Assembly: GCA_965199595.1 (NCBI GenBank)
Contig: OZ241182.1
Coordinates: 3,472,001 to 3,536,000 of the forward strand
DNA length: 64,000 bases
Direction of reading: 5' to 3'
Source of the DNA: JBBROS01 sp965199595
GTDB taxonomy: Bacteria; Pseudomonadota; Alphaproteobacteria; Acetobacterales; Acetobacteraceae
This document shows positions 42,636 through 51,005 of this stretch, piece by piece. A program made the position numbers and the translations under genes. The notes under the pieces were generated by a model. It was not told where the DNA came from. It worked only from the letters and a program-made list of their open reading frames with translations, and searched no databases. How positions within the stretch are numbered: the first letter of the stretch is position 1; each line of letters begins with the position of its first letter.

Positions 42636-43538
42636 ATGGAACAGGGTATGCGATTCGCTGAAATCGGCCATCAATTGCGCGCATATCGCATGGAGTCGGG
42701 GTTACGTGCTGAAGAAATAGCGGCCCGGCTTGGTGTATCCCGTGCCGCCCTATACCGCTATGAGAAAGGCGAGGTCATAAAGCTCGACACCGTGAAGCGC
42801 CTGGCGGAACTGCTTGCAGTCTCCCCATTGTCTCTCCTCGGGATCGGTGTCGAGTATTACTCGCGCAGCATCGGCTATTTTGAACGGGCCCGGCAGATCG
42901 AGGAGTCCTCCGACCAGATCCTCCAGGCCTACGGACCCTTCTGCTACCTGACCACGTCCGACGAATTCGATGCCGCCCTCGCCGACTCCATGGCACAGGC
43001 CTCGGCGCAGGCCGATAACGACAATGGCGGCACCCGCGTCTCGATCGACCAGGCATTGACGCTGCTGACCGCCCGCAAGCGTGCCTATCAGCAGCGCCGT
43101 CCGGGCATCATCGCGCTGCTGGCCGCCAACGCGGTGCGCAGCTTCCTGGAACATGGCATCCTGGCCAACCTGACCCTGCCGGCCGCGACCCGCAGCCGCA
43201 ACCGGGCCGTGGCGGCCAGTGAGATGGAACGGATCGCCGGGTTGATGGAGACGGAGCCGATGGGCCTGCAGTTCGGCCTGATGGCGGCGTCCGAGCCCTC
43301 CAGCGGCTTCGTCATCCTGCGCGGGCGGGACCGTGCGACCCTGGCGGTCAACCCCTTCCGCGCCGACAGCGTGCCGGCCTGCCAGACCGGGGTCGCCATG
43401 ATCACCGGGGCGGACGAGGCCGTGCTCGCGCACCAGCGCGTGGCCGAGTCCATGTGGCGCGACGCCGTGCGCGGGCCCGCCGCCGCCGCCGCCGTGCGGG
43501 CGCTGATCACCGCGCATGGTCCTTCCGTCATCGTCTAG
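42636..43538 (+). CDS. XRE-family helix-turn-helix transcriptional regulator
   Basis: A 300-residue protein with an N-terminal Cro/C1-type DNA-binding domain at about residues 8-65 (LRAYRMESGLRAEEIAARLG, SRAALYRYEKGE, VKRLAELLAVSPLSLLG) and a long C-terminal region of about 230 residues with no motif recognised, possibly a ligand-sensing domain. ATG 42636 has a GCGAGGA site; an in-frame GTG at 42618 lies before it. The regulated genes are unknown; the palindromes in its own leader suggest autoregulation. The gene stands alone between the isomerase and the nudix operon. Confidence 0.88.
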   Translation: MEQGMRFAEIGHQLRAYRMESGLRAEEIAARLGVSRAALYRYEKGEVIKLDTVKRLAELLAVSPLSLLGIGVEYYSRSIGYFERARQIEESSDQILQAYGPFCYLTTSDEFDAALADSMAQASAQADNDNGGTRVSIDQALTLLTARKRAYQQRRPGIIALLAANAVRSFLEHGILANLTLPAATRSRNRAVAASEMERIAGLMETEPMGLQFGLMAASEPSSGFVILRGRDRATLAVNPFRADSVPACQTGVAMITGADEAVLAHQRVAESMWRDAVRGPAAAAAVRALITAHGPSVIV

Positions 43539-43616
43539 ACCCGCAGCGGCCTGATGTTTTCCAGTCAGGACGATCGCAGACTGGTCGTCCGCAGCCCGGC
43601 GCCCTATGCTTCCGGC

Positions 43617-44252
43617 ATGAAGGCCGCTGCCATTCCGCACCATGCCGATGTCGTCCTCGAGCAGCAGCACAGGGCCTGGTCCGGCCGGTTCGCCGTGGAT
43701 GTCGTGACCTTCCGCCATCGCCGGTTCGACGGCACGATGTCCGGTCCCCGCACCTGGGAGCTGTTCCGCCGGGGCCGCGCCGCCGCCCTGCTGCCCTATG
43801 ATCCCTGGACGGACCAGGTCGTTGTCATCGAGCAGTTCCGGCTGCCGGCGCTCGCCGCGGGGGTGGAGCCGGTGATGACCGAGATCCCGGCCGGCCTTTG
43901 CGACGAAGATGAGCGGCCCGAGACCACGGCGCACCGCGAAACCCGCGAGGAGATGGGCCTGCTGGCCGACCGCCTCACCCGGATCGGCGACGTGGTGCTG
44001 ACACCCGGCGGCAGCGATGAGCGGTGCACGATGTTCGTGGGCCGGGTCCGTGCGCCGGAGGCGGGCGCGGACGGCATCGGCGGCACGGCGGGGCTGGCTG
44101 CGGAGCAGGAGGACATCCGCACCCGCGTCTTGCCCGCGGCCGACGCCATTGAGCGCGCCATCGCCGGCGAGTATCCGAACTCCGTCACCATGATCGCCCT
44201 GCTCTGGCTCGCGGCCCGGCGGACAACCCTGCGCGCGGAGTGGCTGGCATGA
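43617..44252 (+). CDS. NUDIX hydrolase, ADP-ribose pyrophosphatase type
   Basis: A 211-residue NUDIX enzyme that hydrolyses nucleoside diphosphate derivatives. The full Nudix box is present: Gly, five residues, Glu, seven residues, then RETREEMGL. It is flanked by blocks typical of ADP-ribose pyrophosphatases (AAALLPYDPWTDQVVVIEQF, EIPAGLCDED, DVVLTPGGSDERCTMFVG). ATG 43617 is used; an in-frame ATG at 43554 would add 21 residues without family support. The stop overlaps the alaX-like gene by 4 nt (ATGA). First gene of a five-gene run ending at 48928. Confidence 0.92.
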   Translation: MKAAAIPHHADVVLEQQHRAWSGRFAVDVVTFRHRRFDGTMSGPRTWELFRRGRAAALLPYDPWTDQVVVIEQFRLPALAAGVEPVMTEIPAGLCDEDERPETTAHRETREEMGLLADRLTRIGDVVLTPGGSDERCTMFVGRVRAPEAGADGIGGTAGLAAEQEDIRTRVLPAADAIERAIAGEYPNSVTMIALLWLAARRTTLRAEWLA

Positions 44253-44965
44253 CCGAACGGCTGTATCTCACCGACAGCACCCTGCAATCCGCCACCGCCA
44301 CGGTGCAGCAGGCGGATGCAGCCGGCGTGGTGCTCGACCGCTCGCCCTTCTACCCCCGGGCCGGCGGCCAGCCCGGGGACAGCGGCACCCTCGCCTGGGC
44401 CGGCGGCAGCACCGTCATCACCGAGGCGCGCAAGGGCGAGGGCGACACCATCCTGCACGTGCCCGCCGAGGGCGCCGCCCTGCCGCCGCCGGGCACCGAG
44501 GTGGTGGCGCAGCTCGACTGGCCCCGCCGCCTCGCCCACATGCGCATGCACACCGCCATGCACCTGCTTTGCAGCCTGCTGCCCGGCGCCTCCGTCACCG
44601 GCGGCGCGGTCGGTGCCGAGAAGTCCCGCCTGGATTTCGACCTGCCTGCCGCCCCGGACAAGGAGGCGCTGGAGCAGGGCTTCGCCGCCCTGGTCGCCGC
44701 CGATCACCCGGTCGGTGCGGAGTGGGTGGATGAGAGCGTGCTGGACACCAACCCCGGCCTGGTCCGCACCCTGTCGGTGCAGCCGCCGCGCGGCACCGGC
44801 CGGTTGCGCCTGGTGCGGATCGGGGATGGCGACGCGCCCATCGACCTGCAGCCCTGCGGCGGCACCCACGTCGGCAGCACCGGGCTGATCGGGCGCGTCC
44901 GCATTCTCAGGATCGAGAACAAGGGCAAGCAGAACCGCCGCATCTCGCTGGCCCTGGAGGACTGA
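44249..44965 (+). CDS. Alanyl-tRNA editing protein (AlaX-like)
   Basis: Free-standing homologue of the editing domain of alanyl-tRNA synthetase, which deacylates mischarged Ser- or Gly-tRNA(Ala). 238 residues. The zinc ligands are in RMHTAMHLL (HxxxH) and QPCGGTHVGSTG (CxxxH). The N-terminal domain begins RSPFYPRAGGQPGDSGTL, which classes it with the longer AlaX forms. Start ATG 44249 overlaps the nudix stop. Two bases separate it from sseA. Confidence 0.92.
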   Translation: MTERLYLTDSTLQSATATVQQADAAGVVLDRSPFYPRAGGQPGDSGTLAWAGGSTVITEARKGEGDTILHVPAEGAALPPPGTEVVAQLDWPRRLAHMRMHTAMHLLCSLLPGASVTGGAVGAEKSRLDFDLPAAPDKEALEQGFAALVAADHPVGAEWVDESVLDTNPGLVRTLSVQPPRGTGRLRLVRIGDGDAPIDLQPCGGTHVGSTGLIGRVRILRIENKGKQNRRISLALED

Positions 44966-44967
44966 CA

Positions 44968-45801
44968 ATGGACCCGCTCGTCTCGACCGCCTGGCTCGCC
45001 GAACAGCTCGGGAGCGCCGACCTGGTGGTGTTCGACGCCACCAAGTACCTGCCGAACGAAGGCAAGGACGGCGCCGCCCTCTATGCCGAGGCCCATATCC
45101 CGGGCGCCCGCTTCTTCGACATCGACCTGGTGGCGGACCCCGAGACCACCCTGCCGCACATGGTCCCCACCCCCGGGCGCTTCGAGCGGCTGATGCGCGA
45201 GATGGGCGTCTCGAACGCCAGCCGGGTGGTGTTCTACGACCAGAAGGGCATCGCCAGCTCGGCCCGCGGCTGGTGGCTGATGGGCCTGTTCGGGCACGAC
45301 CAGGCGGCGGTGCTGGATGGCGGGCTGCCCAAATGGCGCGCCGAGGGCCGCGAGATCACTGCCGCCGCCACCCCGGACCCTGCCGCCACCACCTTCCAGG
45401 CCACCTTCCGCGCCACCCGCCTGCGCGGCCTCGGCGACATGCTGGCCGCCTCGCCCGACCGCGTGGTGCTCGACGCCCGGCCCGCCGGCCGCTTCGACGG
45501 TACCGTCGCCGAGCTGCGCCCCGGCCTGCCCAGCGGCCACATGCCCGGCAGCCGCAGCCTGCCCAGCACCGGTCTGCTCGGCCCCGACGGCACCATGCTG
45601 CCGCCCGGGCAGCTGCGCGCCCTGTTCGCCGCCGCCGGGGTGGATGGCAGCAAGCCGGTCATCACCAGCTGCGGCACCGGCGTCACCGCGACCATCCTCT
45701 CCCTGGGCCTGCTGCGGGCCGGGCTGCCGCAGGGGGCGGTGTATGACGGCTCCTGGACCGAATGGGCCAGCCGGCCGGAAACCATCAAGGAGACCACCTG
45801 A
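44968..45801 (+). CDS. sseA: 3-Mercaptopyruvate sulfurtransferase (rhodanese family)
   Basis: Two-domain rhodanese of 277 residues that moves sulfur from 3-mercaptopyruvate to thiol acceptors or cyanide. The active-site loop is SCGTGVTA, the CG(S/T)GVT signature of mercaptopyruvate sulfurtransferases rather than thiosulfate-using rhodaneses. Other blocks are HIPGARFFDIDLVADP, VVFYDQKGIASSARGWW and PSGHMPGSRSLPST. Its stop overlaps the metC start by one base, which fits joint action in sulfur amino-acid breakdown. Confidence 0.93.
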   Translation: MDPLVSTAWLAEQLGSADLVVFDATKYLPNEGKDGAALYAEAHIPGARFFDIDLVADPETTLPHMVPTPGRFERLMREMGVSNASRVVFYDQKGIASSARGWWLMGLFGHDQAAVLDGGLPKWRAEGREITAAATPDPAATTFQATFRATRLRGLGDMLAASPDRVVLDARPAGRFDGTVAELRPGLPSGHMPGSRSLPSTGLLGPDGTMLPPGQLRALFAAAGVDGSKPVITSCGTGVTATILSLGLLRAGLPQGAVYDGSWTEWASRPETIKETT

Positions 45802-46988
45802 TGCCCCCCGACACCGACGGCCACGCTTCCCACGGCCTGCTGACCCGCCTGTCCCACGCCGGGCGCCACGGCACCAAGATCCGCGGCTTCGTCAACCCGC
45901 CGGTGCATCGCGGCTCCACCATGCTGCACGAGAACGTGGCGGACCGCCTCGCGGGCACTACGCAGCGCATGGACCAGGCGCCGGCCTATGGCACGATGGG
46001 CAATACCACGCACCACATGCTGGAGGACGTGGTCGCCGAGATCGAGGGCGGCACGCGCTGCCAGATCGTCAGCTCCGGCCTCGCCGCCGTCACCACGCCG
46101 CTGCTGGCCTATCTTTCCGCCGGCGACCACTGCCTGATGCCCGACAGCGTCTATGGCCCGGCCCGCACCTTCTGCACCGGCATGCTGACCCGGCTGGGCG
46201 TGGAGACCACCTTCTACGACCCGAACCTCGACGCCGCCGGGCTCGAACCGCTGTTCCGCCCCAATACCCGCGTGCTGTACCTCGAAAGCCCCGGCAGCCA
46301 CAGTTTCGAGGTGCAGGACGTGCCGGGTCTGTCCGCCCTGGCCCATGCGCGCGGCGCCACCGTGATGCTGGACAACACCTGGGGCATCCATTTCTTCCAG
46401 CCGTTCAAGCACGGCGTGGACGTGTCGATCCAGGCGCTGACCAAATACGTGGTCGGCCATTCCGACGTGCTGCTGGGCAGCATCACCGTCGCGGATGCCG
46501 GACACTGGCATAAGGTGCGCGACGGTGCCCTGGTGCTGGGCCAGTATGCCAGCCCCGATGATTGCTGGCTCGCCCTGCGCGGCGTGCGCACCATGGGCGT
46601 GCGGCTGCGCCGGCAGATGGCGACGGGCATCGAGATGGCGGAGTGGTTCGCGGCCCGGCCGGAGGTGCAGCAGGTGCTGCACCCCGCCCTGCCCGGCGCC
46701 CCCGGCCATGCGCTGTGGAAGCGGGATTTCACCGGCGCCTGCTCGCTGTTCGGCGTGGTGTTCAAGCCGGAGTTCACGGTGGAGCGGATGCACCGCATGG
46801 TCGATGCGCTCACCCTGTTCGGCATCGGGGCCAGCTGGGGCGGGTTCGAGAGCCTGGCCCTGCCCAGCGGCACCCTGACGCGCAGCGCCGGGGCGAGCCG
46901 GTTCGCCGGGCCGATGTGCCGGTTCCATATCGGGCTGGAGGATACGGCGGACCTGATCGCCGACCTGGAACAGGGGTTCCGCGCCTGA
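45801..46988 (+). CDS. metC: Cystathionine beta-lyase (PLP-dependent)
   Basis: PLP enzyme of the Cys/Met metabolism family, 395 residues, that splits cystathionine to homocysteine, pyruvate and ammonia. The PLP lysine is in ALTKYVVGHSDVLLG; further blocks are NPPVHRGSTMLHE, VSSGLAAVTTPLLA, YLESPGSHSFEVQDV, VMLDNTWGIHFFQP and the C-terminal ASWGGFESLALP typical of MetC. The ATG shares one base with the sseA stop and the stop shares one with the following hydrolase gene. Cystathionine gamma-lyase activity cannot be excluded. Confidence 0.94.
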   Translation: MPPDTDGHASHGLLTRLSHAGRHGTKIRGFVNPPVHRGSTMLHENVADRLAGTTQRMDQAPAYGTMGNTTHHMLEDVVAEIEGGTRCQIVSSGLAAVTTPLLAYLSAGDHCLMPDSVYGPARTFCTGMLTRLGVETTFYDPNLDAAGLEPLFRPNTRVLYLESPGSHSFEVQDVPGLSALAHARGATVMLDNTWGIHFFQPFKHGVDVSIQALTKYVVGHSDVLLGSITVADAGHWHKVRDGALVLGQYASPDDCWLALRGVRTMGVRLRRQMATGIEMAEWFAARPEVQQVLHPALPGAPGHALWKRDFTGACSLFGVVFKPEFTVERMHRMVDALTLFGIGASWGGFESLALPSGTLTRSAGASRFAGPMCRFHIGLEDTADLIADLEQGFRA

Positions 46989-48928
46989 TGCGCGCGCCGC
47001 AATGCGTGGCGATGGCCATGGCCGGCGCGGCGCTGCTCACCCCGGCGCGGGCGGAGGTCAGCGGTTTCGAGGTGATGCAGACCAGCAAGCCCGCGTTCGA
47101 TGGACGCAGCTTCGGCCCCGCTGGCACCGCCACCCGCATCACCGCCCGCGCCACCATCGCGCTCGACCCGGCGGACCCGCACAACACCGGCATCAGCGAC
47201 ATCGCCGCCGCCCCGCGCAACGCCGCGGGCCGGGTGGAGGCGGTGGCGGACGTGATGATCCTGCGGCCGGAGCACCCCAACGGCACCCTGGTGCTGGACG
47301 TGCCGAACCGCGGCCGCAAGCTGATCAACACGCTGCTGGAAGATACCACGGCGGAGCAGAGTGCCCGGCTGGACCAGGCCGCCGACGCCGGCCGCGGCTT
47401 CCTGCTGTCCCGGGGCTACACCGTGGCCTGGGTGGGCTGGCAGGGCGACCTGAAGCCCGGGCAGGGCATGCGCATCAGCGTGCCCGTCCTCGCCGGGATC
47501 ACCGGCCCGTCCCGCGACGAGTGGGTGATGGGCGAGGGCACCGGCACCTTCCGCCAGAGCCTCGCCTATCCCATGGCCAGCCCGGATGGCGCGCGCCTCA
47601 CCGTCCGCGCCCGCCCGGAGGATGCGCGGCAGACCCCGGCGGACCTCGCCTTCCGCATGATCGACCCCGCCACCATCGAGATCACCCGCCCGGCGCAGGG
47701 CTTCGGCGCCCGCGCCCTGTATGAACTCACCTACACCGCCCGCGACCCCGCCCTATACGGCATGGGCTTCGCGGCGCTGCGTGACGTCGCGGCCTTCCTG
47801 CGGCACGAGACCGGGGCCGGCAATCCGCTGGCGTCCGCCGGGTCGACGGGGATCGCGCGCAGCATCGGCTTCGGCATCTCGCAATCCGGCCGGGTGCTGC
47901 GGGACTTCCTGTATCAGGGCTTCAACCAGGACGAGCAGGACCGCACGGTGTTCGACGGCATGCTGGCCGAGATCCCCGGGGCCCGCCGCACCTTCATGAA
48001 CGGCCGCTTCGCCCAGCCCGGCCGCAACCCCGGGCCCAGCGAGGATCGCGGCTATCCCGTCGATCAGTTCCCCTTCACCTACGCCATCACCGAGGACCGG
48101 CAGACCGGGCGCCGCGACGGCCTGCTGCTGCGCTGCCGCCTGTCCAACAGCTGCCCGCGCATCATGCAGGTGGATTCCGAGTTCGAGCAGTGGGGCTCCC
48201 ATGGCAGCCTGCTGGTGACGGACCCGCAGGGCCACCACCTGGACCTGCCGCCGGAGGTGCGCGGCTACATGATCGCCGGCGCCCCGCACTTCGCCGCCTT
48301 CGACGACACCGCCAGGCGCGTGCCCGCCTGCCAGCTGCCGGTCAGCCCGGTCAGCGCCGCCCCGGCCGTCCGCGCCCTGCTGGTGGCGATGGACCGCTGG
48401 ATCACCGATGGGGTGGAGCCGCCCGCCAGCCGCTACCCGACCCGGGCCGCCGGCACGCTCGGCCCGGCCGAGGCGCTGTATCCCGAGATCCCCGGCCTGC
48501 CCTATCACGGCCTGTTCGTGCCGGCGGACCGGGTGGACAACTCCGGCCCCACGCCGAAGATCGCCGGCACCTACCCGTTGTTCCTGCCGCGCGGCGATGC
48601 GGATGGCAACGCGATGGGCGGCATCCGCCTGCCGATTATGGCGGCGCCGCGCGCCACCTATGTCGGCTGGAACCTCCGCACGGACGGCACCGAGCTGTGC
48701 ACCCAGATCGGCAGCACCATCCCCTTCGCCGCCACGCGGGCGGAGCGGGAAGCCACGCATGATCCGCGCCGCTCGATCGAGGAGCGTTATCCGAACCCGG
48801 CCGCCTATGTCGCCGCGGTGGATGCCGCCGCGGCCGATCTGGTGCAGCAGCGCCTGCTGCTGCCGCCGGAGCAGGCGGAGATGGTGGAAGCCGCCCGGGC
48901 CGGCACGCTGGCGAAGCTGCCGCAGTAG
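46988..48928 (+). CDS. Exported alpha/beta-hydrolase domain-containing protein
   Basis: A 646-residue protein with a Sec-type signal peptide (cleavage near LTPARAEV) and the features of the large alpha/beta-hydrolase family Abhydrolase_10. The probable nucleophile region is GFGISQSGRVLRDFLYQGFN, with Ser in the SQSGR motif. Other characteristic stretches include NGTLVLDVPNRGRKL, YTVAWVGWQGDL, FPFTYAITEDRQTGRRDGL and YVGWNLRTDG. Substrate unknown, probably an ester acting outside the cytoplasm. Start overlaps metC by one base. Last gene of the nudix-alaX-sseA-metC run; converges with zur. Confidence 0.85.
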   Translation: MRAPQCVAMAMAGAALLTPARAEVSGFEVMQTSKPAFDGRSFGPAGTATRITARATIALDPADPHNTGISDIAAAPRNAAGRVEAVADVMILRPEHPNGTLVLDVPNRGRKLINTLLEDTTAEQSARLDQAADAGRGFLLSRGYTVAWVGWQGDLKPGQGMRISVPVLAGITGPSRDEWVMGEGTGTFRQSLAYPMASPDGARLTVRARPEDARQTPADLAFRMIDPATIEITRPAQGFGARALYELTYTARDPALYGMGFAALRDVAAFLRHETGAGNPLASAGSTGIARSIGFGISQSGRVLRDFLYQGFNQDEQDRTVFDGMLAEIPGARRTFMNGRFAQPGRNPGPSEDRGYPVDQFPFTYAITEDRQTGRRDGLLLRCRLSNSCPRIMQVDSEFEQWGSHGSLLVTDPQGHHLDLPPEVRGYMIAGAPHFAAFDDTARRVPACQLPVSPVSAAPAVRALLVAMDRWITDGVEPPASRYPTRAAGTLGPAEALYPEIPGLPYHGLFVPADRVDNSGPTPKIAGTYPLFLPRGDADGNAMGGIRLPIMAAPRATYVGWNLRTDGTELCTQIGSTIPFAATRAEREATHDPRRSIEERYPNPAAYVAAVDAAAADLVQQRLLLPPEQAEMVEAARAGTLAKLPQ

Positions 48929-48931
48929 AAT

Positions 48932-49426
48932 CTACGCGACGGCCGCGCGGCAGGCGGAGCAGCGCCCCTCCGCCTCGATCGTTGCTCCGTTGATCACGAA
49001 GCCCAGCCGTCCCGCCGCCGCCTCCAGCGCCGCGCGCACCGCGTTGTCCTCCAGCTCCTGCACCGTGCCGCAGCCGCCGCAGATCAGGAACTGCGCGGCA
49101 TGGGGGTGGTCGTGCACCGGGCAGCCGATGAAGGCGGACAGGCGCTCCACCCGATGGATCAGCCCGTGCTCCATCAGGAACTCCAGCGCGCGATACACCG
49201 TGGGCGGCGCCGCCCCCCGCCGCTGGCTGCGCAGCTGGTCCAGCAGGTCGTAGGCGCCGGCCGGCCGGGTTGCCGCCAGCACCAGGCGCAGCACCTGGCG
49301 CCGCAGTTCCGTCAGCTTGGCGCCGCGGCGCTCGCACAGGGCAGCGGCGCGGTCCAGCTGCGCCTCCACGTCACCGTGGTCGTGCGAATGCGCTTCGGCG
49401 TGGGTGGGGTGGGGTTCCGCGTCCAT
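48932..49426 (-). CDS. zur: Fur-family zinc uptake regulator Zur
   Basis: A 164-residue Fur-family repressor. A His-rich N-terminus (HPTHAEAHSHDHGD) precedes the winged helix (LTELRRQVLRLVLAATRPAGAYDLL, in two parts; APPTVYRALEFLMEHGLIHRVE), then the metal sites HDHPHAAQFLICGGCGTV and the C-terminal CSACR with its CxxC. The Zur assignment rests on these features and on the divergent hisI-COG0523 pair 45 bp away, a typical Zur target. No Zur operator could be picked out by eye in that short gap. Converges with the hydrolase gene (3 bp). Confidence 0.88.
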   Translation of the reverse strand: MDAEPHPTHAEAHSHDHGDVEAQLDRAAALCERRGAKLTELRRQVLRLVLAATRPAGAYDLLDQLRSQRRGAAPPTVYRALEFLMEHGLIHRVERLSAFIGCPVHDHPHAAQFLICGGCGTVQELEDNAVRAALEAAAGRLGFVINGATIEAEGRCSACRAAVA

Positions 49427-49471
49427 CCGCCCTATGTCTGACACCCCACGCTCCGTTACAAGGCCACGCTC

Positions 49472-49876
49472 ATGCCGACCGCGCCCGCCCCGCTCGACCA
49501 GATCCGTTTCGATGCCCACGGCCTGGTGGCCGCCATCGCCCAGCAGCACGATACCGGCGAGGTGCTGATGCTGGCCTGGATGAACCGGGATTCGGTGGCC
49601 GAGACGCTGGCGACGGGACGTGTCTGCTACTGGAGCCGCAGCCGGGCCGCCCTGTGGCGCAAGGGCGAGACCAGCGGACAGACGCAGCACCTGGTCGAGC
49701 TGCGGGTGGATTGCGACGCGGACGCCATCCTGCTGCTGGTGGACCAGCAGGGCGTCGCCTGCCACACCGGCCGCCGCTCCTGCTTCTATCGTGCCGTGCA
49801 GGGCGAGGCGCTGGTCGAGCTGACGCAGCCCGAGATCAGCCCGGAGCAACTCTATGGGGCGCATTCCCATGGCTGA
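49472..49876 (+). CDS. hisI: Phosphoribosyl-AMP cyclohydrolase
   Basis: Zinc enzyme of the third step of histidine synthesis, 134 residues, monofunctional (no HisE domain). All three conserved zinc cysteines are present, in LRVDCDADA, GVACHTGRRSC and its final Cys. Other blocks: MLAWMNRDSVAETL and GRVCYWSRSRAALWRKGET (19 residues). It is divergent from zur, and its end overlaps the metallochaperone gene by 8 nt. It could be the housekeeping enzyme or a paralogue expressed under zinc limitation; whether a second hisI exists in the his operon cannot be seen here. Confidence 0.94.
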   Translation: MPTAPAPLDQIRFDAHGLVAAIAQQHDTGEVLMLAWMNRDSVAETLATGRVCYWSRSRAALWRKGETSGQTQHLVELRVDCDADAILLLVDQQGVACHTGRRSCFYRAVQGEALVELTQPEISPEQLYGAHSHG

Positions 49877-50870
49877 GCCGGTGCCGCTCACGGTGCTCAC
49901 GGGATTCCTGGGCGCCGGCAAGTCCACGCTGCTGAACCATGTCCTGCGCCAGCCCGCCCTGGCCGGCACCGCCGTGCTGGTCAACGAGTTCGGCGAGATC
50001 GGGCTCGATCACCTGCTGGTCGAGCAGCTGGACGAGACCACCGTGCTGCTCAATGCCGGCTGCCTGTGCTGCACCGTGCGCGGCGACCTGGTGCGCGCGT
50101 TGAAGGACCTGGTGCCGCGCGTGGAGTCCGGCCAGGTGCGCCGGGTCATCGTGGAGACCACGGGCCTGGCGGACCCGGCGCCCATCCTGCAGACCCTGAT
50201 GGGCGACCCGCTCGCCGCCACCCGCTTCGTGCTGGACGGCGTGGTGACGGTGGTGGATGCCGTGAACGCCATGAACCAGATGGACCGGCAGCCGGAAGCG
50301 GTGAAGCAGGTCGCCATCGCCGACCGGCTGGTGCTGACCAAGACGGACCTCATCGACCCGGCGCCACTCCGCGCCCGCCTGGCGGCCCTCAACCCCGGGG
50401 CGCCCATCCTGGTGGCGGATCACGGCCGGATCGACGCCACCGCCCTGCTCGGCGCCGGCTTCGACCCGGCCTCGAAAACGCCCGAGATCCAGGCCTGGCT
50501 CAACGTCGACGCCTATGCCGGACACCACCATCACCATCACGACCGCAACCGGCACGACGCCAGCATCCGCGCCTTCTGCATGACCTTCGACAAGCCGCTG
50601 CACTGGCAGGGCGTCGGCACCTGGTTGGAGATGCTGATCGCCACCCAGGGCGAGAAGCTGCTGCGGGTGAAGGGCATCCTGAACCTCGCGGGGCAGGATC
50701 GCCCGGTGGCGGTGCACGGCGTGCAGCACCTGTTCCACCCGCCCGCCCTGCTGCCGGCCTGGCCCGAGGGCGACCCGCGCACCAGCCGCCTGGTGATGAT
50801 CGTCCGCGACATGGACCCGGCGGTGGTCGAGGCCGGCCTGCGCGCCTTCGAGAATGCCGCCGATCCGTGA
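49869..50870 (+). CDS. COG0523 GTP-binding metallochaperone (ZigA/ZNG1-like)
   Basis: A 333-residue G3E-family GTPase thought to deliver zinc or another metal to client enzymes. P-loop GFLGAGKSTLLN, metal motif GCLCCTVRGDL (CxCC), switch region ETTGLADPAPI and the G4-type TKTDL are present. A run of six histidines follows near residue 218 (AGHHHHHHDRNRHD), a usual metal-buffering feature of the family, and the C-terminal domain begins around ASIRAFCMTF. Start ATG 49869 overlaps hisI by 8 nt, so zinc enzyme and chaperone are coupled, with zur next door. Confidence 0.92.
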   Translation: MAEPVPLTVLTGFLGAGKSTLLNHVLRQPALAGTAVLVNEFGEIGLDHLLVEQLDETTVLLNAGCLCCTVRGDLVRALKDLVPRVESGQVRRVIVETTGLADPAPILQTLMGDPLAATRFVLDGVVTVVDAVNAMNQMDRQPEAVKQVAIADRLVLTKTDLIDPAPLRARLAALNPGAPILVADHGRIDATALLGAGFDPASKTPEIQAWLNVDAYAGHHHHHHDRNRHDASIRAFCMTFDKPLHWQGVGTWLEMLIATQGEKLLRVKGILNLAGQDRPVAVHGVQHLFHPPALLPAWPEGDPRTSRLVMIVRDMDPAVVEAGLRAFENAADP

Positions 50871-51001
50871 ACGCCGGGCCGGTCGGGACGGTGGCGGATC
50901 AGCCATCTCTCAACCTCGCCGGGGATGTCCCGGCGCTCTGCGAAGCGTTCCGCGACATGGCCGACAACTGCACCAGAACCGTGTTCAAGCCGCACGGCTG
51001 A
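50867..51001 (+). CDS. Possible small protein, 44 residues, coupled to the COG0523 gene
   Basis: A frame starting with GTG that overlaps the stop of the metallochaperone gene by 4 nt (GTGA), the same arrangement used for real genes in this window. The product contains two cysteines and ends TVFKPHG. No family recognised and no strong ribosome site beyond coupling. May be chance, or the decayed end of a longer gene. Confidence 0.25.
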   Translation: MNAGPVGTVADQPSLNLAGDVPALCEAFRDMADNCTRTVFKPHG

Positions 51002-51005
51002 AGGT

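Noticed and set aside
49427..49471. Zur operator in the zur-hisI gap
   Set aside because: No symmetrical AT-rich Zur-type site could be recognised by eye; context alone is not enough to annotate one.
50520..50545. Six-histidine run suspected to be a cloning tag
   Set aside because: It lies inside a COG0523 protein, a family that normally carries internal His-rich loops, with matching flanks on both sides.
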